DNA of 64,000 bases from contig JAFPWN010000044.1 in the NCBI GenBank assembly GCA_017412765.1, positions 1-64,000 of the forward strand, given 5' to 3'. Of the stretch, positions 50,267 through 59,362 are shown in pieces (positions within the stretch are counted from its first letter, which is position 1; the number at the start of each line of letters is the position of its first letter). The notes beneath the pieces are model-generated. The model ran no database searches and was not told where the DNA came from. It saw only the letters and a list, made by a program, of their open reading frames with translations. A program made the translations under genes and the position numbers. The DNA is from Oscillospiraceae bacterium. GTDB taxonomy: Bacteria; Bacillota; Clostridia; Oscillospirales; Oscillospiraceae.

Positions 50267-51123
50267 GCTTTCCGGACGGCGCTATTTCCTTTCCGATTTT
50301 CGGAGAGAGCTTCTATCTGAACCCGCCGAGCTACTTTACCCTCGGCCCGCTGACTATACACTGGTACGGCGTTATCATCGCTACGGGATTTCTCCTCGCC
50401 GTTGTCTACTGCACCCGCAGGTCAAAGCAGTTCGGCGTGGACCCCGACTCGCTCTACGACGTGATAATCTACGGCCTGCCGATCGGACTTATCTGCGCGA
50501 GAGCGTACTACGTCATATTCTACCTCGACCTTTTCAAGGGCAAGCCGTTTCTGGACTACATAGCTATCTGGAACGGCGGACTCGCGTTCTACGGCGGACT
50601 TATCGGCGCGGCGGCGACGCTTATCGTCTACTGCCGGATAAAGAAGCTGCCGTTTCTGCCGTTTATGGACGTCGTTTCTCTCGGCTTTATGATAGGTCAG
50701 GCGATCGGCCGCTGGGGAAACTTCATGAACCGCGAGGCTTACGGCTACGAGACCGATCTGCCGTGGCGCATGGGACTAACCTACGGCGGCGTGACGACCT
50801 ACGTTCACCCGACGTTTCTGTACGAATCACTTTGGAATCTCGTCGGCTTTCTCGTAATACACTGGTACTCCAAAAAGCACCGCAAGTTCGATGGCGAGAT
50901 ATTTCTCATGTATCTCGGCTGGTACGGGCTCGGAAGAGCGTGGATAGAGGGGCTGAGAACGGACTCGCTGTATTTCTTCGATACCGGCATCCGCGTTAGT
51001 CAGCTGCTTGCGGGAGTATGCGCGGTGGCTGCGGCGGGCATACTAATTTACGTGCGCTTTATAAAAAAGCCGGACGCGGCACTTATGTACGTTAATAAAC
51101 TCAATAAAATGGAGGAAGAATAA
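50263..51123 (+). CDS. lgt: Prolipoprotein diacylglyceryl transferase
   Basis: A 286-residue membrane enzyme that adds diacylglycerol to the lipobox cysteine of prelipoproteins. Signature GRWGNFMNREAYG (near 149-161), with seven membrane segments and conserved IHWYG and GLGRAWIEGLR. ATG overlaps the previous stop. Substrates here would include the lipoproteins at 35002, 57527 and 60197. Confidence 0.96.
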   Translation: MSFPDGAISFPIFGESFYLNPPSYFTLGPLTIHWYGVIIATGFLLAVVYCTRRSKQFGVDPDSLYDVIIYGLPIGLICARAYYVIFYLDLFKGKPFLDYIAIWNGGLAFYGGLIGAAATLIVYCRIKKLPFLPFMDVVSLGFMIGQAIGRWGNFMNREAYGYETDLPWRMGLTYGGVTTYVHPTFLYESLWNLVGFLVIHWYSKKHRKFDGEIFLMYLGWYGLGRAWIEGLRTDSLYFFDTGIRVSQLLAGVCAVAAAGILIYVRFIKKPDAALMYVNKLNKMEEE

Positions 51124-51124
51124 A

Positions 51125-51736
51125 ATGGAATTCAAATTTGATGAAATCATGAATAAGGTCTCCGAGACCGCAAAGACCGTAACCGATAAGGCGGGAGAGC
51201 TTGCAAAGCGCGCTAAGCTCTCAACAGACCTCGGCGGCGAGAGAAACGCTCTCAGGGACGCATACGCGGAGCTTGGAAAGGCGCTCTACGCTACCCTCGG
51301 CGACGATCTCGAGGGTGAGATCGCGGAGAAGGCGGCGAAGGTCAAGCTCAGCCTTGAGCTTATCGCGCAGAAGGAGGCGGAGCTTGAGGAGCTGAGAAGC
51401 AAGTCCGGCGACAGTCTCCGCATCAACATCAACGGCGAGAATCCCGAGATCGACGCGAAGATCGAGGAGGTCAAGGAGAAGGTCGCCGCAGGAGTCGAGG
51501 TCGTAAAGGAGAAGGCTGACGAGTACAGCGACAAAGCCGGCGAGGCGCTGAACGATCTCATCGAAAAGGGCGCGGCAAAGGTCGAGGAGCTGAAGAATCA
51601 GACCTGCGACAAGGCCGAGGACGTCTGCGAGGAGGTAGTCGAGGTCGTTGAGGAGACCGAGGAGAAGGCAGCCGACGCCGTCGAGGAAGTCAAGGACGCC
51701 GCTGAGGAAGCAACCGAGGAGAAGCCCGAAGAGTAA
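51125..51736 (+). CDS. Uncharacterised helical, highly charged protein
   Basis: A 203-residue protein without membrane segments or cysteine-rich motifs (one Cys pair, CDKAEDVC). Nearly all predicted helix: a coiled-coil part (1-95) and a Glu/Lys/Val/Ala repeat part (about 110-203: KVAAGVEVVKEKADEYSDKA; EEVVEVVEETEEKA) like amphipathic LEA-type or apolipoprotein-like sequences. Function unknown. It is 1 base after lgt and directly abuts greA. Confidence 0.75.
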   Translation: MEFKFDEIMNKVSETAKTVTDKAGELAKRAKLSTDLGGERNALRDAYAELGKALYATLGDDLEGEIAEKAAKVKLSLELIAQKEAELEELRSKSGDSLRININGENPEIDAKIEEVKEKVAAGVEVVKEKADEYSDKAGEALNDLIEKGAAKVEELKNQTCDKAEDVCEEVVEVVEETEEKAADAVEEVKDAAEEATEEKPEE

Positions 51737-52239
51737 TGAACGACGAGCTGACTGCGGTCGATATAAAGAAAATGAAGGAGGAGCTGGAGTACAGAACGAA
51801 TACTCTGCGCGGAAAGCTTATCGCGGAGGTGCAGTACGCCCGTTCCTTCGGAGACCTCAGCGAGAATTTTGAATACAAGGCGGCGAAGCAGGAGAAAAAC
51901 CGAAACGAGAGCCGCATACGCTATCTCGAGCGCATGATAGCCTCGGCAAAGGTTATCGAGGTCAGTGAGAAAGAAGGAATAGCCGGACTTTTCAGCCGCG
52001 TGACCTTCCTTGCTGACGGCGACGACGAGCCGACCGAGGTGCGGATAGTCACCACCCTCAGGCAGAATCCGCTCGAGGGACTTATCTCGAAGGAGAGCCC
52101 CGTCGGCAGAGCGCTTCTGGGCAGGAAAGTCGGGGACAGGGTCACGATACGCGTTTCCGACGACTTTTCCTACGACGCGGTTATTCAGTCCATCGAGCCG
52201 GGCGAGGACGATGAAAGCCTCGAGATCATGAAGTTCTGA
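51736..52239 (+). CDS. greA: Transcription elongation factor GreA-family protein
   Basis: A 167-residue protein with N-terminal coiled coil (RSFGDLSENFEYKAAKQEKN, with the catalytic acidic tip DLSEN) and C-terminal FKBP-like domain (ESPVGRALLGRKVGDRV). It restarts backtracked RNA polymerase by transcript cleavage. The ATG overlaps the previous stop (TAATG). Confidence 0.92.
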   Translation: MNDELTAVDIKKMKEELEYRTNTLRGKLIAEVQYARSFGDLSENFEYKAAKQEKNRNESRIRYLERMIASAKVIEVSEKEGIAGLFSRVTFLADGDDEPTEVRIVTTLRQNPLEGLISKESPVGRALLGRKVGDRVTIRVSDDFSYDAVIQSIEPGEDDESLEIMKF

Positions 52240-52244
52240 AAAAA

Positions 52245-52270
52245 GCACCGCGCCCGATCGGGCGCGGTGC
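52245..52270. terminator. Bidirectional terminator between greA and yitT
   Basis: GCACCGCGCCCGATCGGG... is a perfect 26-base palindrome flanked by A tract and AT-rich sequence, between converging genes. Confidence 0.85.
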
Positions 52271-52275
52271 TAAAA

Positions 52276-53139
52276 TTATATATCCATAAAGCCCTTTCCG
52301 ATTATCTCGGAGGAGTTGACCATCGTGATGAACGCGCCGCGATCCGTGTTGCGGATGAAGGAGCGGAGAAGCACCGCCTGGCGCCGCGTGAGGACGGTCG
52401 TGATGACCTTTTCGTGCTGGTGTGAATAGGCGCCCTCGGCGTCTGAGATGGTTGCCGAGCGGTTCAGCTTGTTAATGATGAAAGCCTCAATCTCCTCGGG
52501 CTTTTTCGAGATTATCGTGATGTACTTGCGCGAGTTTATGCCGTCCATCACCATATCGACGAGGAAGGTCTTTGTGACAAGACCGAGCGTGCAGTAAAGT
52601 CCGGTGGGTATTCCGTATATCCAGAAGGTCGCAAGCACGATGAGCACGTCGGCGCACAGCAGAGCCTTGCCGATCGGCAGGGAAGTGTGCTTTGAAAGTA
52701 TCATCGCAACGATGTCCGTGCCGCCCGTTGAGGCGCCGATGTTGAAGACTATCGCGCTGCCGACGGCGGGAAGTATGACTGCCCACACAAGCTCAAGGAG
52801 CGGATCGTTCGTGAGCGGGTGATCGATCGGCATTATAAGCTCAAAGACCGATACAAAGCCGGAGAGCGCGAGAGAGGCATAGGTCGTAGCCCACGCGAAG
52901 CTCTTTCCGACGAAGATATATCCGAGGATTATGAGCAGTATGTTTATTATGAACATCGAGCCGCCGACGTTCAGCTGGGGAAAGAGGCTTGCGAGGATTA
53001 TCGCAAGACCTGAGGTGCCGCCCATCGCAAAGTTGTTCGGGGTTTTGAAAAAGCTGATACCGGCGGCAGTCACGATAAGTCCGGCGTTCAGCAGTAAAAA
53101 CCAGATCGCGTGGTCTTTGAATGTCTTTTTCTTTTCCAT
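52276..53139 (-). CDS. YitT family membrane protein (DUF2179)
   Basis: A 287-residue protein: five membrane segments (about 10-180) and a cytosolic DUF2179 domain at the C-terminus (SKKPEEIEAFIINKLNRSAT). Families of this type are common in Firmicutes and of unknown transport function. ATG 53139 follows AAGAGG; an upstream in-frame start at 53199 has no ribosome site. Confidence 0.88.
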   Translation of the reverse strand: MEKKKTFKDHAIWFLLLNAGLIVTAAGISFFKTPNNFAMGGTSGLAIILASLFPQLNVGGSMFIINILLIILGYIFVGKSFAWATTYASLALSGFVSVFELIMPIDHPLTNDPLLELVWAVILPAVGSAIVFNIGASTGGTDIVAMILSKHTSLPIGKALLCADVLIVLATFWIYGIPTGLYCTLGLVTKTFLVDMVMDGINSRKYITIISKKPEEIEAFIINKLNRSATISDAEGAYSHQHEKVITTVLTRRQAVLLRSFIRNTDRGAFITMVNSSEIIGKGFMDI

Positions 53140-53220
53140 CTTTCTACCTCTTTCTTCTGAAAGCCCTCGTATTATACGACGGAAAAATTGCGTATGCAAG
53201 AGGAAAATGAAATTTAAAAG

Positions 53221-53613
53221 TCATTCGGTCAGATAGTAGGTGAACGTGCCGGTGGAGAGAAGCTTGCCGCTCTCGTTCACGACGTCGCTTTTCATCACGG
53301 CGATGGTGCGCCCCACGCGGACAGTTTCCGCGGTGGCGATTATCCTGCCGGAGGAGACGTTCGACAGGTAGTTGTAGCTTGCGTTAAGAGTTACAGCCTT
53401 TTTTCCGTGAGCGCGCACCGCCAGACCTACTACCGAGTCCGAGAGCGCGTAGAGCATACCTCCGTGCACCATCCCGTAGGGATTGAGATGCACGTCGCTG
53501 ACCTCGACCTCGACGTAAAATTTCCCGTTCTCCTCGCGTACCTCGACGCCGAGAGAGTTGAGAAAGTGGTTCTTCCTGAATATTTCAAGCGCTGATTCGA
53601 CTGAATAATCCAT
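53221..53613 (-). CDS. PaaI-type hotdog-fold thioesterase
   Basis: A 130-residue hotdog protein with the PaaI/YdiI motif HLNPYGMVHGGMLYALSDSV (catalytic Asp in the following helix). Probably hydrolyses aryl- or acyl-CoA thioesters; the substrate is not known. Monocistronic. Confidence 0.9.
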   Translation of the reverse strand: MDYSVESALEIFRKNHFLNSLGVEVREENGKFYVEVEVSDVHLNPYGMVHGGMLYALSDSVVGLAVRAHGKKAVTLNASYNYLSNVSSGRIIATAETVRVGRTIAVMKSDVVNESGKLLSTGTFTYYLTE

Positions 53614-53678
53614 GCTGCTTCTCCTTATATTAATCTGTCACATTGTAGCACATCGGAAGTAGAAACACAATAGACAAA

Positions 53679-53708
53679 AGGATAACGAGCCAAGTTCGGA
53701 ATTATCCT
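53679..53708. terminator. Weak hairpin in the gap between thioesterase and trmL
   Basis: AGGATAA and TTATCCT pair around a 16-base loop and are followed by GTTTTC. Little else is visible in 53614-53748. Confidence 0.35.
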
Positions 53709-53748
53709 GTTTTCGTCATATTTATTTTGAAAAAAGCCAAAATAGTTA

Positions 53749-53777
53749 TTGAAAAATCAGCAAAAAGAGTATATTAT
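53749..53777 (+). promoter_or_regulatory. Sigma-A promoter of trmL
   Basis: TTGAAA (53749-53754), 17-base spacer, TATTAT (53772-53777). The start codon is at 53786, so the transcript would have almost no leader. Confidence 0.6.
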
Positions 53778-53785
53778 ATTCTACG

Positions 53786-54286
53786 GTGTTGAATTTGATA
53801 AATCTTGTTTTGGTAGAGCCGGAAATCCCGTCAAATACCGGCAACATAGCTCGCACCTGCGCCGCAACGAGGGCGCGGCTGCATCTCGTGAAGCCGCTCG
53901 GCTTCGATATCTCGGATAAGGCTGTCAAAAGAGCCGGACTTGACTATTGGCCGATGGTCGATATAACGGTCTACGAGGATATCGAGGACTTTCTCCGTCA
54001 GCATGGGGATGAAAAGCTCTGGCTGACCACGACTAAGGCGCCGAGATGCTATACCGAGGCTGACCTCACCGGCGACGTGTGGATCCTCTTCGGCAAGGAG
54101 ACGGCGGGGCTTCCGCTGTGGCTCCGCGAGAGATACCGGGATAGGTGCGTCCGCCTTCCGATGAGGTCTGAGGCGCGAAGCCTCAACCTCGGAAATACGG
54201 CGGCAGTTATGTGCTATGAGGCTCTCCGGCAGCAGGGCTTTCCCGAGCTGAGGGATTTCGGCGAGATGAAAGATGAACAGGTTTAA
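53786..54286 (+). CDS. trmL: tRNA (cytidine/uridine34-2'-O)-methyltransferase
   Basis: A 166-residue SPOUT methyltransferase that methylates the wobble ribose of leucine tRNAs. Motif I NLVLVEPEIPSNTGNIARTC, then GKETAGLP and RSLNLGNTAAVMCYE with the knot. Start GTG 53786 or TTG 53789; neither has a ribosome site and both lie at the predicted transcript start. It precedes the pgk gene by 39 bases. Confidence 0.93.
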   Translation: MLNLINLVLVEPEIPSNTGNIARTCAATRARLHLVKPLGFDISDKAVKRAGLDYWPMVDITVYEDIEDFLRQHGDEKLWLTTTKAPRCYTEADLTGDVWILFGKETAGLPLWLRERYRDRCVRLPMRSEARSLNLGNTAAVMCYEALRQQGFPELRDFGEMKDEQV

Positions 54287-54325
54287 CCAACTATTTAGTA
54301 TATTATTGTAAAGGAGATTTTCGCT

Positions 54326-55600
54326 ATGAACTATCAGAAGAAATCTGTCCGCGACATCGACGTCAAGGGCAAAAAGGTGCTCCTCCGCTGCGACTTCAAC
54401 GTACCCACCAAGAATGGCGTCATCACGAGCGACAAGCGCATCGTCGCCGCCCTGCCCACCATCAAGTACCTGCTTGAGAACGGCGCGGCAGTCATCGCCT
54501 GCAGCCATATGGGCAAGCCCAACGCGACCTTCGACTCCTTTGTAAAGAAGCAGACCGAGAAGGGCGCGGATCCCGCGACCCTCACCGAGGACGCGTGGAA
54601 GAAGAGCCTCAAGAAGCTCTCCCTCAAGCCCGTAGCCGAGCGCCTTTCCGAGCTTCTCGGCCAGGAGGTCAAGATGGCGAGCGACGTCTGCGGCGAGTCC
54701 GCTCAGGCTCTTGCCGCCGAGCTGAAGCCCGGCGAGCTTATGCTCCTTGAGAACACCCGCTTCGAGAAGGGCGAGACCAAGAACGATCCCGAGCTCTCCA
54801 AAAAGCTCGCTTCCCTCGCTGATATCTTCGTTTCCGACGCATTCGGAACCGTACACCGCGCTCACGCCACCACCGCCGGCGTAACCGAGTATCTCCCCGC
54901 AGTCTGCGGATTCCTTATCGAGAAGGAGATCGGCATCATGGGCAAGGCTCTTGCCGATCCCGAGCGTCCCTTTGTCGCCATCCTCGGCGGCGCCAAGGTC
55001 TCCGATAAGCTCAACGTTATCTCCAACCTTCTTGAGAAGGTCGATACCCTTATCATCGGCGGCGGCATGGCCTATACCTTCCTCGCAGCCAAGGGCTACA
55101 CCGTCGGCACCAGCCTTCTCGACTCCGAGAAGCTCGACTACTGCCGCGAGATGATGAAGAAGGCGGAGGAGAAGGGCGTAAAGCTTCTTCTTCCGGTCGA
55201 CACCGTCGTTTCCAAGTCCTTCCCCGATCCCATCGACGGACCGGTCGAGGTCTGCACCGTCGATTCCGACAAGATCCCTGCCGACCTTATGGGTCTTGAC
55301 ATCGGTGAGAAGACCCGCGAGCTCTTTGCCGACGCTGTAAAGAGCGCCAAGACCGTTGTCTGGAACGGCCCGATGGGCGTTTTCGAGAACCCGACCCTCG
55401 CAAAGGGCACCATTGCCGTTGCGCAGGCTCTCGCAGATTCCGAGGCTATCACCATTGTCGGCGGCGGCGACTCCGCTGCTGCCTGCGAGCAGCTCGGCTT
55501 TGCCGATAAGATCACCCACATCTCCACCGGCGGCGGCGCCTCCCTCGAGTTCCTTGAGGGCAAGGAGCTTCCGGGCGTGGCGGCTCTCCTCGATAAATAA
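54326..55600 (+). CDS. pgk: Phosphoglycerate kinase
   Basis: A 424-residue glycolytic kinase (3-phosphoglycerate plus ATP to 1,3-bisphosphoglycerate). [11 protein letters not shown] at the N-terminus, HMGKPN, and the nucleotide loop GGGDSAAA are intact. About 25-30 residues longer than the usual 395, mainly in the stretch near 75-100 ([19 protein letters not shown]). Highly biased codon use. Heads pgk-tpiA-gpmA. Confidence 0.97.
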   Translation: MNYQKKSVRDIDVKGKKVLLRCDFNVPTKNGVITSDKRIVAALPTIKYLLENGAAVIACSHMGKPNATFDSFVKKQTEKGADPATLTEDAWKKSLKKLSLKPVAERLSELLGQEVKMASDVCGESAQALAAELKPGELMLLENTRFEKGETKNDPELSKKLASLADIFVSDAFGTVHRAHATTAGVTEYLPAVCGFLIEKEIGIMGKALADPERPFVAILGGAKVSDKLNVISNLLEKVDTLIIGGGMAYTFLAAKGYTVGTSLLDSEKLDYCREMMKKAEEKGVKLLLPVDTVVSKSFPDPIDGPVEVCTVDSDKIPADLMGLDIGEKTRELFADAVKSAKTVVWNGPMGVFENPTLAKGTIAVAQALADSEAITIVGGGDSAAACEQLGFADKITHISTGGGASLEFLEGKELPGVAALLDK

Positions 55601-55613
55601 TTATCGCTTATAA

Positions 55614-55636
55614 GGGGCGGAGCATTCCGCCCCTTG
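55614..55636 (+). terminator. Hairpin between pgk and tpiA
   Basis: GGGGCGG, loop AGCATT, CCGCCCC followed by TTGAAG. Lacks a full T run, so it looks like an RNA-stabilising or attenuating stem rather than a full terminator. Confidence 0.55.
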
Positions 55637-55686
55637 AAGCGCGCCCATAACCCCTGATATCTACACAAGAAAGAAGTGTTTCACAT

Positions 55687-56460
55687 ATGAACAGAAAATA
55701 CCGCAAGACAGTTATAGCCGGTAACTGGAAAATGAACAAGCTCCCCAGCGAGGTCAAGCCCTTTGCCGACGAGCTCAAGACCCTCGTTCCCAAGCAGAAG
55801 TGGTGCGACGTCGTCATCTGCGCGCCGTTCGTCGATCTGCCCGCAGCCGTCAAGGCTTTCCGCGACGCTAAGGTCGGAGTCGGCGCAGAGAACCTCAACG
55901 AGAACGAGAAGGGCGCCTTCACCGGCGAGGTCAGCGCCAATATGCTGACCGACCTCGGCGTAAAGTACGTCATCATCGGCCACTCCGAGAGAAGGCAGTA
56001 TTACGGCGAGACCGATTTCTCCGTAAACGCCAAGGTTCACACCGCCCTCGAGGCAGGTCTTAACCCCATCGTATGCGTCGGTGAGTCCCTCGCTCAGCGC
56101 GAAAAGGGCATTACCCTCGAGCTTATCGCTCTTCAGGTAAAGACCGCTCTCGCCGGAGTTTCCGCGGATAAGATGCGCCGCGTGATCATTGCCTATGAGC
56201 CGATCTGGGCTATCGGCACCGGCAAGACAGCCACCGCCGAGCAGGCTAACGAGGTCTGCTCCGCGATCCGCGCCGTCATCCGCGATATTTACGGCGCGAG
56301 AGTCGCCCGTTCCGTTACCATCCAGTACGGCGGAAGCATGAATGAGAAGAACGCCGCAGAGCTTCTCGCTCAGCCCGACATCGACGGCGGTCTTATCGGC
56401 GGCGCAAGCCTCGTTCCCGAGAAGTTTGCCGCCATCATCAACGCTGCAAATCAGGACTAA
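55687..56460 (+). CDS. tpiA: Triose-phosphate isomerase
   Basis: A 257-residue TIM barrel converting dihydroxyacetone phosphate and glyceraldehyde 3-phosphate. Catalytic Lys in AGNWKMNK, His in IIGHSERRQ, and Glu in AYEPIWAIGTGKTAT are present. Between pgk and gpmA. Confidence 0.98.
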   Translation: MNRKYRKTVIAGNWKMNKLPSEVKPFADELKTLVPKQKWCDVVICAPFVDLPAAVKAFRDAKVGVGAENLNENEKGAFTGEVSANMLTDLGVKYVIIGHSERRQYYGETDFSVNAKVHTALEAGLNPIVCVGESLAQREKGITLELIALQVKTALAGVSADKMRRVIIAYEPIWAIGTGKTATAEQANEVCSAIRAVIRDIYGARVARSVTIQYGGSMNEKNAAELLAQPDIDGGLIGGASLVPEKFAAIINAANQD

Positions 56461-56483
56461 TTAAATAATAAGGAGAAAATACT

Positions 56484-57230
56484 ATGACTAAACTCGTACT
56501 TGTCCGTCACGGCGAATCTGAGTGGAACAAGCTCAACCTCTTCACCGGCTGGACCGACGTAGAGCTCAGCGATAAGGGCCGCGAGGAGGCGAAGAACGCC
56601 GGCAAGGTTATGAAGGAGCTCGGCTATGACTTCGACGTCTGCTACACCTCCTACCTCAAGCGCGCCATCCACACCCTCAACATCGCCCTTGATGAGATGG
56701 ACAGAGCATGGCTGCCCGTTATCAAGAGCTGGAAGCTCAACGAGCGTCACTACGGCGCGCTGCAGGGCCTCAACAAGTCCGAGACCGCCGAGAAGTACGG
56801 CGAGGAGCAGGTTAAGATCTGGCGCCGCAGCTTCGACGTAAAGCCGCCCGAGCTCAGCGAGGACGATCCCCGCTCCGCGACGAAGCAGGCTATGTTCCGC
56901 GACGTTCCGAAGGAGTGCCTCCCGGCAAACGAGAGCCTTGAGACCACCATCGAGCGCGTCGTTCCCTACTTCGAGGAGGTCATCAAGAAGGATATGCAGG
57001 CAGGCAAGCGCGTGATCATTGCCGCCCACGGCAACTCCCTCCGCGCCCTTGTCAAGTACTTCGACAACCTCTCCGACGAGGAGATCATCGGCGTCAATAT
57101 CCCGACCGGCACTCCGCTCGTCTATGAGTTTGACGATAACTTCAACGTTATCCGTCACTACTACCTCGGCGACCAGGACGCTATCAACGCTAAGATGCAG
57201 GCTGTTGCCAACCAGGGCAAGAAGCAGTAA
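56484..57230 (+). CDS. gpmA: 2,3-bisphosphoglycerate-dependent phosphoglycerate mutase
   Basis: A 248-residue histidine-phosphatase-superfamily mutase interconverting 3- and 2-phosphoglycerate. The phospho-histidine motif [10 protein letters not shown], then [12 protein letters not shown] and [12 protein letters not shown] are intact. Follows tpiA by 23 bases with AAGGAG. Completes a lower-glycolysis run. Confidence 0.97.
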   Translation: MTKLVLVRHGESEWNKLNLFTGWTDVELSDKGREEAKNAGKVMKELGYDFDVCYTSYLKRAIHTLNIALDEMDRAWLPVIKSWKLNERHYGALQGLNKSETAEKYGEEQVKIWRRSFDVKPPELSEDDPRSATKQAMFRDVPKECLPANESLETTIERVVPYFEEVIKKDMQAGKRVIIAAHGNSLRALVKYFDNLSDEEIIGVNIPTGTPLVYEFDDNFNVIRHYYLGDQDAINAKMQAVANQGKKQ

Positions 57231-57244
57231 TCATTGCTTGTCTT

Positions 57245-57333
57245 TTTCCGCCCGGCTTCGTTATACTTTCTTGCCGTACTTGAAGTACTGCCTGCGAAAG
57301 AAAGCCTCGCCGGACGAAAAAATACAGCGCAAG
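57245..57333. repeat. Structured hairpin element, relative of the one inside the MITE at 4385-4545
   Basis: An interrupted hairpin with stems CCGGC/GCCGG (57252-57256 with 57309-57313), CTTTCTT/AAGAAAG (57266-57272 with 57298-57304) and GTACT/AGTAC. Unpaired joints CTTCGTTAT, TGCCTGC and GCCT, and the right flank ACG-AAAAAAT-C-GCGC, match the element at 4426-4511, while the stem bases differ. Confidence 0.65.
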
Positions 57334-57369
57334 CATCCGGGATATATTCATAATATTCAAACCGATATT

Positions 57370-57401
57370 CACCCCCGTCAGACGATGACGGGGGTGTTTT
57401 T
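57370..57401 (+). terminator. Terminator of the pgk-tpiA-gpmA run
   Basis: CACCCCCGTCA, loop GACGA, TGACGGGGGTG followed by TTTTT. Confidence 0.88.
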
Positions 57402-57440
57402 GTGCAATATGCTATAAAATTTGCCGCTTTAATGTGCTGA

Positions 57441-57487
57441 ATTTATAAATATTAAGTATTGCAATTTATAAATATTCATAATATAAT
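57441..57487 (+). promoter_or_regulatory. Promoter of the amino-acid ABC operon with direct repeats
   Basis: TTGCAA (57459-57464), 17-base spacer, TATAAT (57482-57487). The 13-base ATTATAAATATT-like word ATTTATAAATATT occurs twice, at 57441-57453 and inside the spacer at 57464-57476, 23 bp apart, and may be a repressor site. Confidence 0.65.
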
Positions 57488-57526
57488 GCGTTCATCCGAT
57501 AAATATTCAGGAAAGAGGATGAAACA

Positions 57527-58504
57527 ATGAATAAAATTTCAAAGATCGTTGCGCTTGCGCTTTCACTTATTATGGTTTTCGCGCTCGCATCCTGCTCCAC
57601 CACCGTAAATAATGCTCCGTCAGACAGCAGCACCGACGCGCCTGCAGCGAGCAATGACGCGCCTGCAGCGAGCAATGACGCGCCTGCAGCGAGCAATGAC
57701 GCACCCGCTGCGTCGAACGACGCTCCGGCGACATCTAACGATACGCCTGCCGCTTCGACCGTCACCACCGTAAACCCCGGCAAGCTCACCGTAGCGACAA
57801 GCCCGGACTTCGCACCCTACGAGTTCTACTCTGTCGGCGCTGACGGCACCATGAGCCTCGCGGGCTTCGACATAGCTCTCGCGCAGTACATAGCTGATTA
57901 CATGGGACTTGAGCTTGAGATAGTGACCGTTGACTTCGACGGCGTTCTCATGGAGCTTCAGACCAAGAGCGTAGACCTCGGTCTTGCGGGACTATCCGCG
58001 GATCCCAAGCGCGCCGGCATCATGGACTTCTCCACCATCTACTATGAGGGCGGCCAGAGCTTTGTGACCACCCAGGCGAACAAGGATAAGTTCGCCACTC
58101 TCGACGATACCAACAAGGCTGACGTTTCCGTCGGCGCTCAGATCGGCTCCATCCAGGTTGACCTCGCTGAGAAGTTCAGCCCCGACGCCGACATCGTTAA
58201 GCTCGTAAAGGTCACCGATATCATCGCTGAGCTCATCACCGGCAAGCTCGACGGCGCTTACATCGAGACCGCCGTTGCCGAGAACTACGCAAAGAACTAT
58301 CCCGACCTCGCCATCGTGCTCGACGTTCCCTATGAGGATTCCGAGGGCAGCGCAGTCGGCGTTCAGAAGGACAATCCCGAGCTTTTAGCGGCTGTAAACG
58401 CCGCCGTTGAACAGGCTCTTGCGGACGGCAGCATGGCAAAGTTCATCGCTGAGGCAAACGAGCTCTCCACCGGAGATATTTACGAGGGACTCCTCGAGGG
58501 CTAA
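57527..58504 (+). CDS. Amino-acid ABC transporter substrate-binding lipoprotein
   Basis: A 325-residue family 3 solute-binding lipoprotein. The signal peptide and lipobox (VFALASC, Cys at 23) are followed by a seven-residue tandem repeat, NDAPAAS, in six copies (residues 37-78), then the binding domain (PDFAPYEFYSVGADG; GFDIALAQYIADYMG). The ligand is probably a polar or sulfur amino acid but cannot be fixed. ATG 57527 follows AAAGAGG. Next gene is the permease. Confidence 0.93.
   Translation: MNKISKIVALALSLIMVFALASCSTTVNNAPSDSSTDAPAASNDAPAASNDAPAASNDAPAASNDAPATSNDTPAASTVTTVNPGKLTVATSPDFAPYEFYSVGADGTMSLAGFDIALAQYIADYMGLELEIVTVDFDGVLMELQTKSVDLGLAGLSADPKRAGIMDFSTIYYEGGQSFVTTQANKDKFATLDDTNKADVSVGAQIGSIQVDLAEKFSPDADIVKLVKVTDIIAELITGKLDGAYIETAVAENYAKNYPDLAIVLDVPYEDSEGSAVGVQKDNPELLAAVNAAVEQALADGSMAKFIAEANELSTGDIYEGLLEG
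57635..57760 (+). repeat. Tandem 21-bp coding repeat in the lipoprotein linker
   Basis: Three exact copies of a 21-base unit (57635-57697) are followed by three diverged copies to 57760. Each unit encodes Asp-Ala-Pro-Ala-Ala-Ser-Asn. Confidence 0.85.
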
Positions 58505-58525
58505 GCAGCACCACACAATAAAATC

Positions 58526-58549
58526 GAGGGAGAGCACAAGCTCTCCCTC
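58526..58549 (+). terminator. Attenuator-like hairpin between binding protein and permease
   Basis: GAGGGAGAGC, loop ACAA, GCTCTCCCTC with only two T after. Such stems usually allow more binding protein than permease to be made. Confidence 0.6.
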
Positions 58550-58567
58550 TTGCGAGGTTAAAAGACT

Positions 58568-59362
58568 ATGGGCGACCTTATAAAAATAGAAAATTTCTCA
58601 AAAATCGGGCCGTTTATGAAGCTCTTCTGGCAGGGCACGGGAGTTACCGTTCTTCTGAGCCTTTTCACCGTTGCCATCGGCTTCATGCTGGCGATAGTGC
58701 TTGCAACGATGCGCCTGAGCGAGTTCAGACCGCTCGCGTTTCTCGGCATGACGAAGGAAGGCAAGCTGACCGACAATCCCACGCTGCGCGCGATCGCGAA
58801 GTTCAACCCGCTGAGCTTTCTTGCGACGGCTTACGTCGAGATTCTGCGCTCAACGCCGGTAATAGTTCAGATATTTATCATTTATTACGGCGTTTTCGGC
58901 GTTATCAGCCTTCCGAAGTTCACATTTTTGGGCTTTGTGAAGTTTGAGCGCTTCTTCCCGGGCGTCGTTGCGCTCGGAATGAACTCCGGCGCCTATCTCT
59001 GCGAGATCATGCGAAGCGGCATCCAGTCCATCGACCGAGGCCAGACCGAGGCGGCGCGAAGCCTCGGACTCAGCGCATTCCAGACTCTGCGCTTTATCAT
59101 TCTTCCGCAGGCGATAAAAAACATACTGCCCGCGATAGCAAACGAGTTCGTCGTTATAATCAAGGAGTCCGCGATAACGTACACCATCGGCGTACAGGAC
59201 ATTATGAGCGCCGTAAACTCAGTAAAGAGCGCGACCTTTACGATCATGGAGCCGCTGCTTGTTGCGACGGCGATCTACTTCTGCCTCTGCTTCCCGACGA
59301 GCAAGATAATAGCATACATCGAAAGGAGGATGAGCCGTGGCGACCGCAGACACAATGATTGA
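58568..59362 (+). CDS. Amino-acid ABC transporter permease
   Basis: A 264-residue HisM-type permease with about five membrane segments and the EAA-like loop [34 protein letters not shown] near residue 90 is characteristic of polar amino-acid importers. It overlaps the ATPase gene by 26 bases. Confidence 0.94.
   Translation: MGDLIKIENFSKIGPFMKLFWQGTGVTVLLSLFTVAIGFMLAIVLATMRLSEFRPLAFLGMTKEGKLTDNPTLRAIAKFNPLSFLATAYVEILRSTPVIVQIFIIYYGVFGVISLPKFTFLGFVKFERFFPGVVALGMNSGAYLCEIMRSGIQSIDRGQTEAARSLGLSAFQTLRFIILPQAIKNILPAIANEFVVIIKESAITYTIGVQDIMSAVNSVKSATFTIMEPLLVATAIYFCLCFPTSKIIAYIERRMSRGDRRHND

Noticed and set aside
52245..52270. 26-base perfect palindrome as a protein-binding site
   Set aside because: Position between converging genes with A/T tracts fits a bidirectional terminator better.
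53831..55519. 562-codon open frame on the minus strand opposite trmL and pgk
   Set aside because: Runs across two certain genes and their gap on the other strand; composition reflects the codon bias of pgk.
57635..57760. Possible CRISPR-like repeat array
   Set aside because: Units are directly adjacent without spacers and stay in frame in a lipoprotein linker.
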